Part shown: positions 54,482 through 64,000 of the stretch, piece by piece
Numbering within the stretch: the first letter of the stretch is position 1
Layout of the letters: every line of letters starts with the position of its first letter
Assembly: GCA_002335605.1 (NCBI GenBank)
Contig: BEDY01000003.1
Coordinates: forward strand, 1,302,001 to 1,366,000
Direction of reading: 5' to 3'
Length of the DNA stretch: 64,000 nucleotides
Source of the DNA: Prillingera fragicola
Lineage: Eukaryota; Basidiomycota; Tremellomycetes; Trichosporonales; Trichosporonaceae
Notes under the pieces: generated by a model
Databases searched by the model: none
What the model was told of the DNA's origin: nothing
Seen by the model: only the letters and a program-made list of their open reading frames with translations
Translations under genes and position numbers: made by a program

Positions 54482-56131
54482 CTACCGCCTCTTCTTCTTC
54501 CTCGACCCACCACTCTCCCTCCTCCGCTTCCGATCCGGCACGCTCCCTCCAGGCTTGCACGCCTCGCACAGAAACTTGCCAGTCGGCGCCGCCGTGAGGC
54601 CCAAGCACGCGAGGTGGAACCACTCGTAGGGGCAGTCTTCGTTGTCGCACCCGACCATCTGATTGTCAGCTCTGTTTTTCGTCGTCAGGCTTACCTCGCC
54701 GTAGGAGACATTGTTGCAATAGCAGTATCGCGGCTCGTTTGGGTCCACGTCGAGGTTGGGCGGTACAGACCCTTCTTCTGGCGGTGGGATCTCCGGCTTG
54801 ATACCCTTCCTGCTGCGTTTGCGCGAACTCGAGGCCACGGGTTCTGGCGCAACTGCAGGAACGATAGGCACCTCCTCGCCACCAGTGAGCAGCGTCGTCT
54901 TCTCTTGCGCCGAGAGGGCAGAGTCGAGCGCGCGGATGTGCCGGTCGATAGTGTTGTAGGCTCCGATGGCAATGGCGAGGGTTTCTTCACGGTTGCGCAC
55001 AAGCTCGCCCACAAGCTGGGCAATGTCGCCGATCGGGAACCCGCGGGCTGGCGCGGGGGTGGGAGACGGCACGTTTGGGACAGCGCTGGCATATCGCGCA
55101 GGCGGTGTCACCGCTATCGCGGCCTCCACTAGGGCTTCAGTAGCGGCCGTGTCGTGTCGGACCGCGCGACGCTCTGAGACTTCGGTTGGCTCCCGTGTTG
55201 CAGGCGGTGGGGTGTTGAGCTCAACCTTTGGGCGAGGCTCGACTGAAGCAGACGGCGTGGCGTCGTCGATAGGCGCTTGCGTGGTCGTTGCGAGTGGAGC
55301 AGAGTATTCCTCGTCAACCTCCCCCATTGCGTCCTCATCGTCCTCCCCCAGCGCATCCTCGTCCTCTCCCAACGCATCCTCGTCGTCTGCTGCGACAGGC
55401 TCTGCCGGTGTGTCCATCACGACCTCTCCCTCCGCAGTGGCCTCCTCGACGACGGGACGGACAGCAGGAACGTTGACCTCAATATCTGGAGCGTCCAGTA
55501 CGAGTTCTGCAGGTGTTTCGATTGTTGGAGTCGTCGCCTGTGCCTCTGCAGCACTCTCTGCCGCAGCCACGACTGGTGCAGCGGCTTCTGGCTTCGCCAA
55601 CCCCTCGGCAGAAACCTCCACAGGAGGGACATCCTGTGGCACCTCCTCTGTCGCCACTGCACCAACAGCAGTAGCCTCTCCGTCCTCAACCTTTCCCTCC
55701 TCCACTGCCAAAGCCTCGACCCCCGGCTTGACGGCCGCCAGGCGATAGGCGACATAGTCGCGAATCTTGGTCTGCAGCTTATCCCGTTGGGCTACCCGTC
55801 AGCAACGCTACCCACACAAGGACTCACAAATACTCTCCTCGTCCATCTCCCGCAGCAACCGTGAATTACGATGCAGCTCGAGCGGCAACAACTCGACCAT
55901 CTCAAAGTGATCGCTCGCAAACCTAGCCCACAGCTCGGCGACCTCGTCGGCGCTCAGCTCCTTCTTTCCTGCCTCCCCGCCATCCTCGTCCTCCTCGCCA
56001 GGTTCCGGCGACGAGACTATGCGCGTCTGCCGCCGCCTCTGGGCTGGCGAGTGAGGCGGATCCCCCGCGCGCGTCCGGCGTTTGGGACTGGGCGGCGGTG
56101 GAGACTCGACGACGCGGCGGGTGCGGCTCAT
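54482..56131 (-). CDS. ING-family PHD-finger chromatin protein
   Basis: Reader subunit of a histone acetyltransferase or deacetylase complex (Yng1/Yng2/Pho23 type). Exons 55828-56131, 54695-55791, 54482-54658 on the minus strand, 525 aa. The N-terminal ING helices are recognisable after a basic Ser/Pro segment: [20 protein letters not shown], then [20 protein letters not shown] long acidic, Ala/Glu/Val-rich middle follows. The C-terminal PHD is complete: [31 protein letters not shown] and GKFLCEAC, giving C4-H-C3 with the aromatic cage Tyr/Trp of H3K4me3 readers. A basic KRRRESGG tail ends the protein. The last intron (36 nt) lies inside the PHD finger and is a multiple of three, so retention would insert twelve residues without a stop. 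Confidence 0.88.
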
Positions 56132-57512
56132 CGATCGGTTGCCGCTCTTGGGCGTCGACGTGCAGCGTGCTAGCGTGCGTGCAAAGCGTGATGTGTTCTG
56201 ACCGCCGCCTGGCGTGCTCGGGTAGTACGAATGACGTCCTTTTGTGAGCCAGCCTTTGTCGTTACAAAGCAGAAGAGTGACTATGGCTGGAAATTGTTGA
56301 TTGTGAGTAACAGAGTGGGAGTGACGCAATTAGGCGAGACGCGTGCCCAGTGTTGTTGACGAGGAAGGAACGCACGCCTACTGCAGCCACGTGGGATGTG
56401 CATGACAATATACTTCCGATTGTGCAAGGAATTCAAAATGGTATTAGCCCAAACAGAAGCCTGCCAACGAATGAGGGGAGAGTATTTGAGTGTGTAGACT
56501 TTTCTAATTACCCTGAATCTGTGCCTAAGACAAGGGTTGTTTGGGGTGTAGTCGTCCTCTGCTGCTGCTCCTGGGGCTGCACCCCTTCTTCCTGCAGAGG
56601 TGTGTACGGCACGCTGTCGGCAGTGCGCGTCCTCTGCTACGCCCAGGAACTGTGTGTATGCTAGTCGTCTTGTCTCATCCAACGGGGGCTCGTGCACTAC
56701 TACGCGTACCCAGTGTGGTTGGTCTCTGCGCAGGGGCGGTGCAGACAGGATGACGCACAGCATTCCATGACACTCCGTGTATCGTGTTTGGCATCTAGCT
56801 CTCAGAAGACGAATGGATTGCAATGTATGCAGTAGTAGTGTTGACTTGAGCAGCAGCTTGTTGTATGCATGGTGGTACCGAGAGCGACCCCCGTTTTCCC
56901 CAAATGGCAGGTCTGGACTCTGCGGCGCAGACAACGCGTTCCCGCTCCTGTCCTGGGCTGTGTGTTTGGGTGGCAAGGTGGGCGATTTGGTCCCGGGTGA
57001 CCCAATTCGGTGTGGTCCGCTAGGGTTCTCTGCCCCTGTGCCTTCCTCCCCTGGTAGAGTGTGCGCGTGCACTGTTGGGTCTCTTGCTGCTGTTGCTGCT
57101 GCTGCTTGCCGCTTGTTGCAAGTCTCCGTTCTCTCCATCACTCTCCATCTCTCTCTCACACACATCCACATCCTCAACTACTCTCATCGGCAGACACTCA
57201 CCCGCGGCAGGACCCCGGCGCCGAATCCCATCACTCTTTCCACACAGCACACTCCTTCTTCCCCCCTTCCTTGCTCTACAGCACGGTCCCTTCGCCTTCA
57301 TCCCGTTCGAACACCGCAGTTCGTTTCACACCGCCAGCTGCAGTGCTCGATCCCATTCTTTGCCACCATCCATCCTACACTTCTTTCCAGGCAGCACGCT
57401 TGTTACCCATCCTCTGCGCTCGTCTTCAACGATCCAAGGACGCGCCACTCTGTTGTTTATTCACTCCACTCGACTGGAATCTGAAACACACGCGACTTGA
57501 GAGAATCCCACC
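56132..57512. other. Divergent intergenic region and leader
   Basis: 1.4 kb between ING and wall-sensor genes. From about 57120 the plus strand is strongly CT-rich with few purines, consistent with a long 5' leader. A CTG-rich patch lies near 57083-57105. No gene supported. Confidence 0.5.
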
Positions 57513-58732
57513 ATGCGTGTCTCTGTTATTGCCTTGCCTCTAGTCGCCGTCTCGGCGGTGGCCACCCAGCATGTGCCACGCTCCCAGCACCTCAAGCGGG
57601 TGCAGGCCCTCCAGGAGCGTCAGGATATTCTGGACGTACTGGACCCATTGAGTCTGTTTTCCAGGACCTCAACCCAGGTAAGTACACGTCAACGTAGAGA
57701 CGGTGACCGTTCTGACTCTGGCATTAGCCTACTCCCACGCCGCCCGTCACCACACCGGGCCCATCGGTGACATCGTCGCGTCCGCCAGTTGTGAACCCTG
57801 GAACGAGCGTGTCATCGTCAACTACATCCTCGTCTCTTGTCAGTAGCTCTGTCGCCCCTACCAGCAGCTCTGCGCCAGTGTCGGTGCCGCCGTCGTCTTC
57901 GTCGTCGGTCTCGTCTGTCGCGCCCACGTCGTCTGAGAGCATTGCTGAAGAGACTTCTGCCAGCAGCTCTGAGGAGCCCTCTTCGTACGTTTTATTTCGC
58001 GGTGGCCAACGCATGACTGACACCTCCAGCACCTCTGCATCACTCTCTGTCAACGCCGAGGGTCAGACTGTTACTATGGTCGTGACCGCTACCCCAACGG
58101 TGGATGCTGGCGCCGTGTCGGCCGGGTCTGGCAACAAGTCGGAGTCGATCTCAACCGGTGCCATTATCGGCATTGTTGTCGGTGTCGCTGCGGCCGTGCT
58201 CGCTGTGATCGCTGTCGTGGTCTTTGCGCTTCGCCGCCGCCGCCACAACGACGAGGAGGCTATTCGCTGGCCCGAGCTCAACCGTCACGGCGACTCGGAC
58301 GCCGCACCTGCCTTGCCTGCGCGCCGCACCGGCCAGCACGGCATTGACACTCCGTCCGACCGCCGCATGTCGCTGGGCTCGGATCTCGAGGGCCCCACGT
58401 ATGGTTCGTCCGAGCACAACGGCACTGCTCTCAACGGCTCCGACTTTGGCGGAGGCGTCATGCTCCACGACATCCCCTACGACGAGAAGCGCCCCGCCTA
58501 CGACCAGCAGGTGTACGAGCACGATGACTTTACCTCGTACCCTCCCGCGATCCGCCCCCAGCCCAGTCCCGTGCACGGCGTTCAGTACGACTGGGACGAC
58601 CAGGCCGGCTACATGGACCAGCAGTACGGCGGCGCTGACCCCAGCTACCCGCCGATGCACCGCCAGGACTCACCCCCCATGGCGGGTGTTGGCGCCGGCG
58701 GCGGCGGTGTCTCGTACCAGCACCACTACTAA
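57513..58732 (+). CDS. Mid2/Wsc-like single-pass cell-surface protein
   Basis: Exons 57513-57677, 57728-57984, 58030-58732, 374 aa. A signal peptide (MRVSVIALPLVAVSAVA) is followed by a ~115-residue Ser/Thr/Pro/Val-rich ectodomain, a likely site of dense O-mannosylation, one membrane helix (GAIIGIVVGVAAAVLAVIAVVVFAL) with a basic stop-transfer RRRRH, and a ~190-residue cytosolic tail rich in Asp, Tyr, Pro and Gly (YDWDDQAGYMDQQYGG). This plan is that of fungal wall-stress sensors of the Mid2/Wsc group and of Skg6/Axl2-like proteins. No Cys-rich WSC domain is present. The signalling role is inferred from architecture only. Confidence 0.7.
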
Positions 58733-59131
58733 TTCGTGCTGGCACGAGCCATTGATTGGCGGGCGTTATTAGCATTGGTCGTTGGCAAGCGGGGCAGAGC
58801 CTGGTTGCCACTGTCCATGCCAGACTGGAGCAGCGGAGCAGTGGACAAACTCGCCGGCCGAGCGAACCCCGCTTGGAACACTTTGTTTGTGTGTAGTACG
58901 AACCCAGTTTAATGGGTTCGCAATTGAACGAATTTTCGTAAGATGAACATTGTTTACCTATGCAATCCATCCATCAAGTGTTGGTGCAACAAGTACTGCG
59001 ATGGGTGTTGTGGATATGCCACGTTAATAAATGGAGGGACGAAATAAAAAGCCCGATCTCTCCACCCATGAACTCTAGCAACTGTTGACAACTCATCTGG
59101 AACTTTCCTCAACCCACAGCAATCAACGACA
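58733..59131. other. Intergenic region, 400 nt
   Basis: 3' region of the wall-sensor candidate and promoter of the WW gene. AT-rich around 58880-59050. Nothing else supported. Confidence 0.5.
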
Positions 59132-60084
59132 ATGCCCAAGGCAGCCAAAGCAAAAGTAACTCGCACAAGCAGGTCCAAGGCCGCCGCTGCTTCTGCCGAG
59201 GCGGAGCCTGCCCCCGAGGTGGTCGAGGAGGTCGCGCCGGCGTTGCCTGATGAGCAGCCTCCTCTGCCTGTTGAGCAGCCACCGCTGCCTACTGAGCAGC
59301 CACCGCTTCCGACCGAACAGCCTCCTCTGCCTACGGGGCAGCCACCCCTGCCGTCTCGTGACGAGCCTGTTGCCGAGCTGGGTGGCGAGGACGAGGAGGA
59401 GGAGAACGACGATAAGGACCAGGACGAGCCGCCCAAGGACAAGGGCAAGGGTAAGGCCGAGCCCTCGACGTCATGGCAGGCCGTGTGGGCTCCTGAGAAG
59501 AATGGTGCGTGTTTGCATTTAGACGCAGCGCTGACGACCAGCATACTACTTTTGGAACACCGAGTCTGGCGAGGTGACATGGACCAACCCCCTGGCGCCG
59601 GAGGACGCGGCTCCTCCTCTCCCGACTGAGCCCGCCCCGCCGCTCCCGTCTGGGCCTGCCCCGACTGCAATCCAGACGGCGCAGCGCAGCGGCACGGTCC
59701 CGGACATTGACCCGGCGCTCGCCCACCTGCTGCCGCCCGAGCAGCGTGGTGGCGATACAGCCGGGGTGAGCGCCATGTTCAACGCGCGGACGGGCCGGTT
59801 CACGCCCAACGACTACAGCTACACTGTGGGGCATTTGGACGAGTATAACCGCGCCAAGAGGATGAGTGAGCATTACTTTGACGTCGAGGGGTGGGAGAGG
59901 AGCAAGGCTGCCGAGCACGCCAAGCGCCGCGCAGAGGAGGCCGCGGGGGTTAGTCATGACAAGAAGATTACAAAGAAGGATATGGTGAGTGCTTTCTGTT
60001 CCGCGTGGTGCTGACGAGCAGGATCGGTTTAGGAGGAAGAAGGCCGAGCAGAAGGCTCGGAGCCAGGCGTGGCTTCACGACTAG
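59132..60084 (+). CDS. WW-domain protein with PPLP repeats
   Basis: Exons 59132-59504, 59542-59984, 60022-60084, 292 aa. The N-terminus is Lys/Ala-rich and probably nuclear. Next are five near-identical heptads EQPPLPT (about residues 42-76), an acidic/Lys-rich stretch, and one WW domain across the first junction: AVWAPEKNAYYFWNTESGEV followed by TWTNP. The C-terminal part has a conserved block (MFNARTGRFTPNDYSYTVGH, YFDVEGWERSK) and ends in RRKKAEQKARSQAWLHD. Fungal proteins with this C-terminal block and one WW domain are widespread and uncharacterised. PPLP is itself a ligand of group II WW domains, so the protein may bind itself in cis or in trans. Confidence 0.8.
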
Positions 60085-60188
60085 GTCGCGTTTGTGGCAC
60101 TCTTCAGTCTTCAGGCACTTTGTCTAGATGCATAGCATATAGTTGTACGAATTCGCCGAGCCTCGAGCTCTTTAACACAATCTTGAAA

Positions 60189-60267
60189 GCGCACCAGGCG
60201 CACCACTGTCGCAGGCTCTAGGCCTAAGCGCACCAGGCGCACCACGTCGGTCGCGGGCTCTAGGCCT
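60189..60267. repeat. Tandem ~39-bp duplication across GH71 stop codon
   Basis: Units 60189-60227 and 60228-60267 share gcgcaccaggcgcaccac and ggctctaggcct, with a few changes between. The second unit contains the last two codons and the stop of the GH71 gene (minus strand), so the duplication copied the end of the gene into its own 3' UTR. Confidence 0.85.
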
Positions 60268-62296
60268 CGGCGACAAAGTAGTTGTAGTTGAAGTCCTTGG
60301 GGGACAGGGTGTACTGGAACAGATTGCCCGAGTCGTAGTTTTTGACCATGGCACTCCCACGCACAACCATGACCTTGATGCCGCCGGCGGCACTGGCAAT
60401 GCTCAGCTTGCTCATACCCTTGGGAAGGTTCCAGGTCGCCGTGTTCTTGCCCGACGACAGGGTGACGGCCGCGGGGGACGCGAGGGTGACGACGGCGTAG
60501 AGGTTGTCGTCGGTCCACTCCCAGTGGTTGGGCCTGGGCGCCGTCGGCGCCGACGGGTTGGCTCCCTTGGGGTGGGGGCGGGACCAGACCCAGACCTTGT
60601 CGCCAGGCGCGTTGTAGGCGCCGCGGTGCCAGGCGTCGGCGTAGTATTTGATCAAGGTCTGGAGGGCCGTGTGCGGGAACCCGGTCGTCCAGCCGGTGGA
60701 CATTGGCTGCGAGGCGGCGGGGGCAATCTTGCCTACGTAGTGCGACTCGCCGAAGTCGTTCCAGCTGATGAGCTGGGCGTGGTCCATCTTGTTGCGCGTG
60801 TTGACGAGCTGCTCAAAGCGCGTCGCGAGGAGCCAGTTGTCCGAGCGGTAGATCCAGTTCTTGTTCCACGACTGCGGGCCGTAGTAGGTGAAGAAGAAGG
60901 GCGAGACGCCGGCCATGTAGCCCTTTTTGCCCAGAGCATTCATGTACTCCACGTCGGTCTGGGTGCTGATCTCTGCCTGCGACTGGGGCCACGCAGAGTT
61001 CCAGTTAAACTCGCCGTCCATCCAGGTCGACGAGCCGAAAGTGTTGGGGGCAAGGAAGATGCTGGGCATAAAGTAGATGGGCGTGGTGACCTTTGTGCGG
61101 AAATAGGTCCACGCCTTGTTGACGTCGGCTTGGCCAAACTTGCACGCCTCGCCGGCAAACGTAGACACGATGATCTTGTTCTGGTACTTGGCCTGCGCCG
61201 GGTGGTTGGCATACTTGGACGCAAGAGCGCCAATGACCGCAGCGTCGTTGGCAGTCGCGCACGCAAACGAGCTCATGTCAAACGAAAAGAAGAGCTTGAA
61301 GCCGCCAACAGACTGCGCAACAGCGTACGCGTCCGCAACCCGCTGAGGCTGCCAGTCGTCACGGCCCATGTTGAGCGCAAAGCCGTCCAGGCCAGCGGCC
61401 TTGGCCTGCGTAATGTCGGTCCTCCAGTCACTCTGCGTGTACGTATACGTCTATTGTATGTCAGTACTTGCGTCGCATAGTGCCACTCCAAAGTCAAGTG
61501 CCACTTACGTTGCCAATCATGTGATGGCCCCACAGGTACTTGGTGCCACTAGCGGACGCGGGCGTGAGCTGCGTCGTGTAGGCGGCCGTGTTGGCGTTGG
61601 CACTGATGGGCTTGAGACCAGTTGCCGTGCCACCACCACCACCACCACCACCGGGCTTTGAGAACACTGAGATGTTGGTCAGTAGATGCAGTAGGAACTA
61701 GGTGCCTGTGCAGGGGGTTGGAGACGCAGGAACCAGGGGGAACAAGCTCCACCCATGTGCGACGTTAAGGTTTGGGAATGTGTTGCCCATGCTTGAACTG
61801 GGCCTCGGCACGACGCCGGACCTGCCGAAAAGCTTGAAACCTGGAAACCTAACCAAGGCCAGTTTGTGGCATCTTGTGTACTCACGATTCATTGTGTAGG
61901 ATCCGCCACACTTGACCTTGGCATCGCCAGTACACTGGACCTGGCACTTGCTCGAGTCGAGTTTCTGGCCTAGTCCGTTGTCGAGCGAGTTGCCACACCA
62001 GCACTCTGTTCCGACTGCCCATCAGCAACCAAACTCGTCGAGGAGAGCAGGTACTCACATTCAACACCGGCGTATTTGTAACCCTTGCTGTCACATTGAT
62101 TGACGCAAGAGGTGGGCGAGTTGGCCCCACCGGAATAAACGCGGGTGGAAAGCAGACGAGCAAGACCGTCCTGCACGCAGCCCATGTTGTTCCAAGTCGC
62201 GCGGGCAGTGAGATCGCGAGCCTCGGGCTTGATAACATGGGCGGCCGCGTCAGAGGCGGCCAGCAAGCCAAGAGCAATGAGCGCAGTGGTCCTCAT
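60260..62296 (-). CDS. Secreted alpha-1,3-glucanase (mutanase), WSC-GH71
   Basis: Cuts alpha-1,3-glucan in the fungal wall. Exons 62059-62296, 61886-62014, 61509-61666, 60260-61450 on the minus strand, 571 aa. A signal peptide (MRTTALIALGLLAASDAAA) is followed by a WSC domain with its cysteines (MGCVQDG, SCVNQCDSKGYKYAGVEF, TECWCGNSL, CQVQCTGD, KCGGSY), a Gly8 linker encoded by (CCA)n on the plus strand, and the GH71 catalytic domain: YLWGHHMIGN, DITQAKAAGLDGFALNMG, LFFSFDMSSF, KIIVSTFAGE, MAGVSPFFFTYYG and ISWNDFGESHYVG. A C-terminal beta-type module ends the protein. The WSC domain probably anchors it to wall glucan. Intron 3 (219 nt) is long for this genome. Confidence 0.92.
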
Positions 62297-64000
62297 CTTG
62301 TTGTCGTCAGAAGTGGGGAAGACGACAACCTCTACCCCTCTCTACTCTACATTATATGCTGTGACGCCAGCTCCTGTACTCAACTCATGGAGCAAGAATC
62401 CATCATCACCCCTAGGAACGACGAGCACATTGCCATCCGCGCGCGGGGAGAGCAAGTTATGTAAAGTACTGTCAGGCAGGCAGGAACCGGGGACCAGACC
62501 TGAACATTCCTGACGCTGTCACAGCGTCCATCCACGTCTTATCAACCACACCCGACATTGATGGCCGGCATGGCTGGTCATGGCTGCTAGTCGGGGCGGG
62601 AGGACAAAGGGCTTCTGTAGTAGGTCCAGAATGAACAAACTTACAGGGTGTTTCAGCTCTTGACCGGAGGTTTCGAGGACCGGACAGTGTCCCGTCGTTC
62701 CCGTTGTTCTTTTTGGCCCGGTCAGAATGAACAGCCATCAGCTTTCAGGACCTTGGATATACCTATGAATAACGGAATCTGCCCCATTCACCATTCACCG
62801 CGTCGCGTTCGGGCGCGAGAAGGACGCGTCCTGTTCAGATCCGAACAGGTATGTACGCCTCGTCAGTTACAGTTGGACTGCGCAACCAGACTTGTTCTGG
62901 ACGGTTGGAGCAGCGCTCACAACAACCAAATGGCGTCAACAGCGTCATGCTGGAATGCCCCTCCAATTCAGACCCCGGAAACCGTTAAACTGAGCCGCAC
63001 GGCTGTCAGTTTGACACGGAGGGGACCTCGACCGTTCCTCACCTTGGATAGTTACGAATCAAAGAGAAGCCTCACCTGGCATTTTTGGCTAGAAAAAGTT
63101 GGCACAATCTCGGACTGGAACGCGGCCCATCATGCCGTCAAAACCAGGCACTTGCCTTGCTATGATGCCCTTATCCGCACCCGTAGCACGTACTAAGGCG
63201 CGTGCTGCGCGACGAATATGAGTGGCCCATTGTCAAGTTGGCGAGCACCGGCCGAGGGGAAGATGTGATAAGCATTTGCCGGTCGCCGCGCGCGGTGATT
63301 CACTGAAACAACAACCAGTCATGTAGATCATGGGTTTAAACCTTGTGTAGCGGGTAACTGCTGCATTTGACGACCGAAACGGGCTCCAATGCTAGAGTAC
63401 GTATGCGGTGGTAGAGGCGGTTGGAGCCGACATGGCGTAGCCGATGCAAGACATGACGATGAGGGTGGTAGGTGAATGCCCGTCACTGAATCGTGGCGTG
63501 CGCAGCGCGTCCTGGCTTCCGACTTGAGCTACAGTACTAGGTGCGCGGAACGATATACAGGCATGCAGAGCAACGATGAGGTAAACAGCTAACCTATCAT
63601 CATTGTAGTGTGCGCGTGCTAACGTGTTCTGGGACACAGTTTCCGTGCCAATGGCTCCACAACGAAGCCGTGGCGGGTGCATTGATCATCAGCCAGCTGC
63701 CGTTGAGCGCTGGCGACTGCCGTGTCCAGCTTTGTCCGTCATCCAGGCAGTACCATTGCCTACCCCTGTCCACTCGTATGTTTCCCAAGTATTAGGTATG
63801 TATGTCGCAGTGTCATTTCAGAGTGAGCGAGTAGGCTGTTGAAATACTAATGCATGAGCTCTAATAGCGTCTATTAACCTGAAATCCTAATCATCCCCTG
63901 GACCTCCACCTTGACACCTCCACCGGGCAAAGTCCAGTCATGTCTGCATTCTCTCCTTGTTCATGTATCACTCTCTAGCCACTTTGTGCATACAGCTCGG
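62297..64000. other. Right-end region without a supported gene
   Basis: 1.7 kb upstream of the GH71 gene. A 182-codon plus-strand frame at 62648-63196 has no domain, mixed composition and no splice partners, so I do not call it. A small perfect hairpin with 8-bp arms and a 1-nt loop, gacgctgtcacagcgtc, lies near 62512-62528. Nothing else is supported. Confidence 0.45.

Noticed and set aside
53742..54629. 295-aa unspliced reading of the small membrane protein
   Set aside because: It begins before the best ATG and runs into the ING gene's coding exon on the other strand. A 34-nt consensus intron gives a cleaner and shorter product.
62648..63196. 182-codon plus-strand frame near the right end
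   Set aside because: No recognisable domain or start context, and composition does not match nearby genes.
1..64000. CRISPR arrays, rRNA, IS elements, LTR retrotransposons
   Set aside because: None of the diagnostic structures (regular direct repeats with spacers, terminal repeats, reverse transcriptase or transposase motifs, rRNA cores) was found on either strand.

Overview
This window is nuclear DNA from a fungus, most likely a basidiomycetous yeast of the Tremellomycetes. A Trichosporonales-type genome is my inference, not something the sequence proves. The coding DNA is GC-rich, genes stand alone on both strands, and almost every gene is cut by very small introns. Most introns are 32-50 nt, begin with GTGAGT, GTAAGT or GTGCGT, and carry a CTGAC/CTAAC/CTGAT branch site just before the AG. 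The gene set (TFIIIA, TFIIH p62, CLU1, CHO2, ING/PHD protein, HDEL-tailed PDI) is ordinary eukaryotic housekeeping. I found no rRNA, tRNA, transposon or CRISPR array.

Layout, left to right. 1-7 kb: the 5' part of a phosphatidylethanolamine methyltransferase (CHO2) running off the left edge, a TFIIIA-like zinc-finger protein, and an intracellular GH13 alpha-amylase. 7-17 kb: a seven-helix receptor with a very long cytoplasmic tail, a DUR3-type urea transporter, a BTB-like protein and an FMP52-like oxidoreductase. 17-31.5 kb: a MARVEL-like tetraspan protein, a cysteine-motif protein, protein disulfide isomerase, an SQD2-like GT4 glycosyltransferase, and CLU1. 31.5-41 kb: a long gene-poor stretch, a bZIP factor with two upstream ORFs, an exon-repeat coiled-coil membrane protein, and an NGL2-like RNA exonuclease. 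41-53 kb: a divergent pair of an NCS1 permease and an Asp/Glu/hydantoin racemase, an MFS drug/polyamine-type exporter, TFIIH p62 (TFB1), a DUF952 protein and a PaiB-like FMN-binding protein. 53-64 kb: a small repeat-bearing membrane protein, an ING-family PHD protein, a Mid2/Wsc-like wall sensor candidate, a WW-domain protein with PPLP repeats, and a secreted WSC-GH71 alpha-1,3-glucanase.

Shared themes. Nitrogen acquisition is represented by DUR3, by the NCS1 permease/racemase pair, and possibly by the uORF-bearing bZIP, whose leader resembles that of GCN4-type factors. Alpha-glucan and wall biology is represented by the cytosolic amylase, GH71 enzyme, GT4 enzyme and wall sensor. The most unusual structures I see are the coiled-coil protein at 37.4-39.1 kb, where exons and introns look duplicated together, the bZIP leader, and the WW domain next to five PPLP motifs. 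Exon boundaries were joined by hand from splice consensus and reading frame; transcript data would settle the less certain ones.
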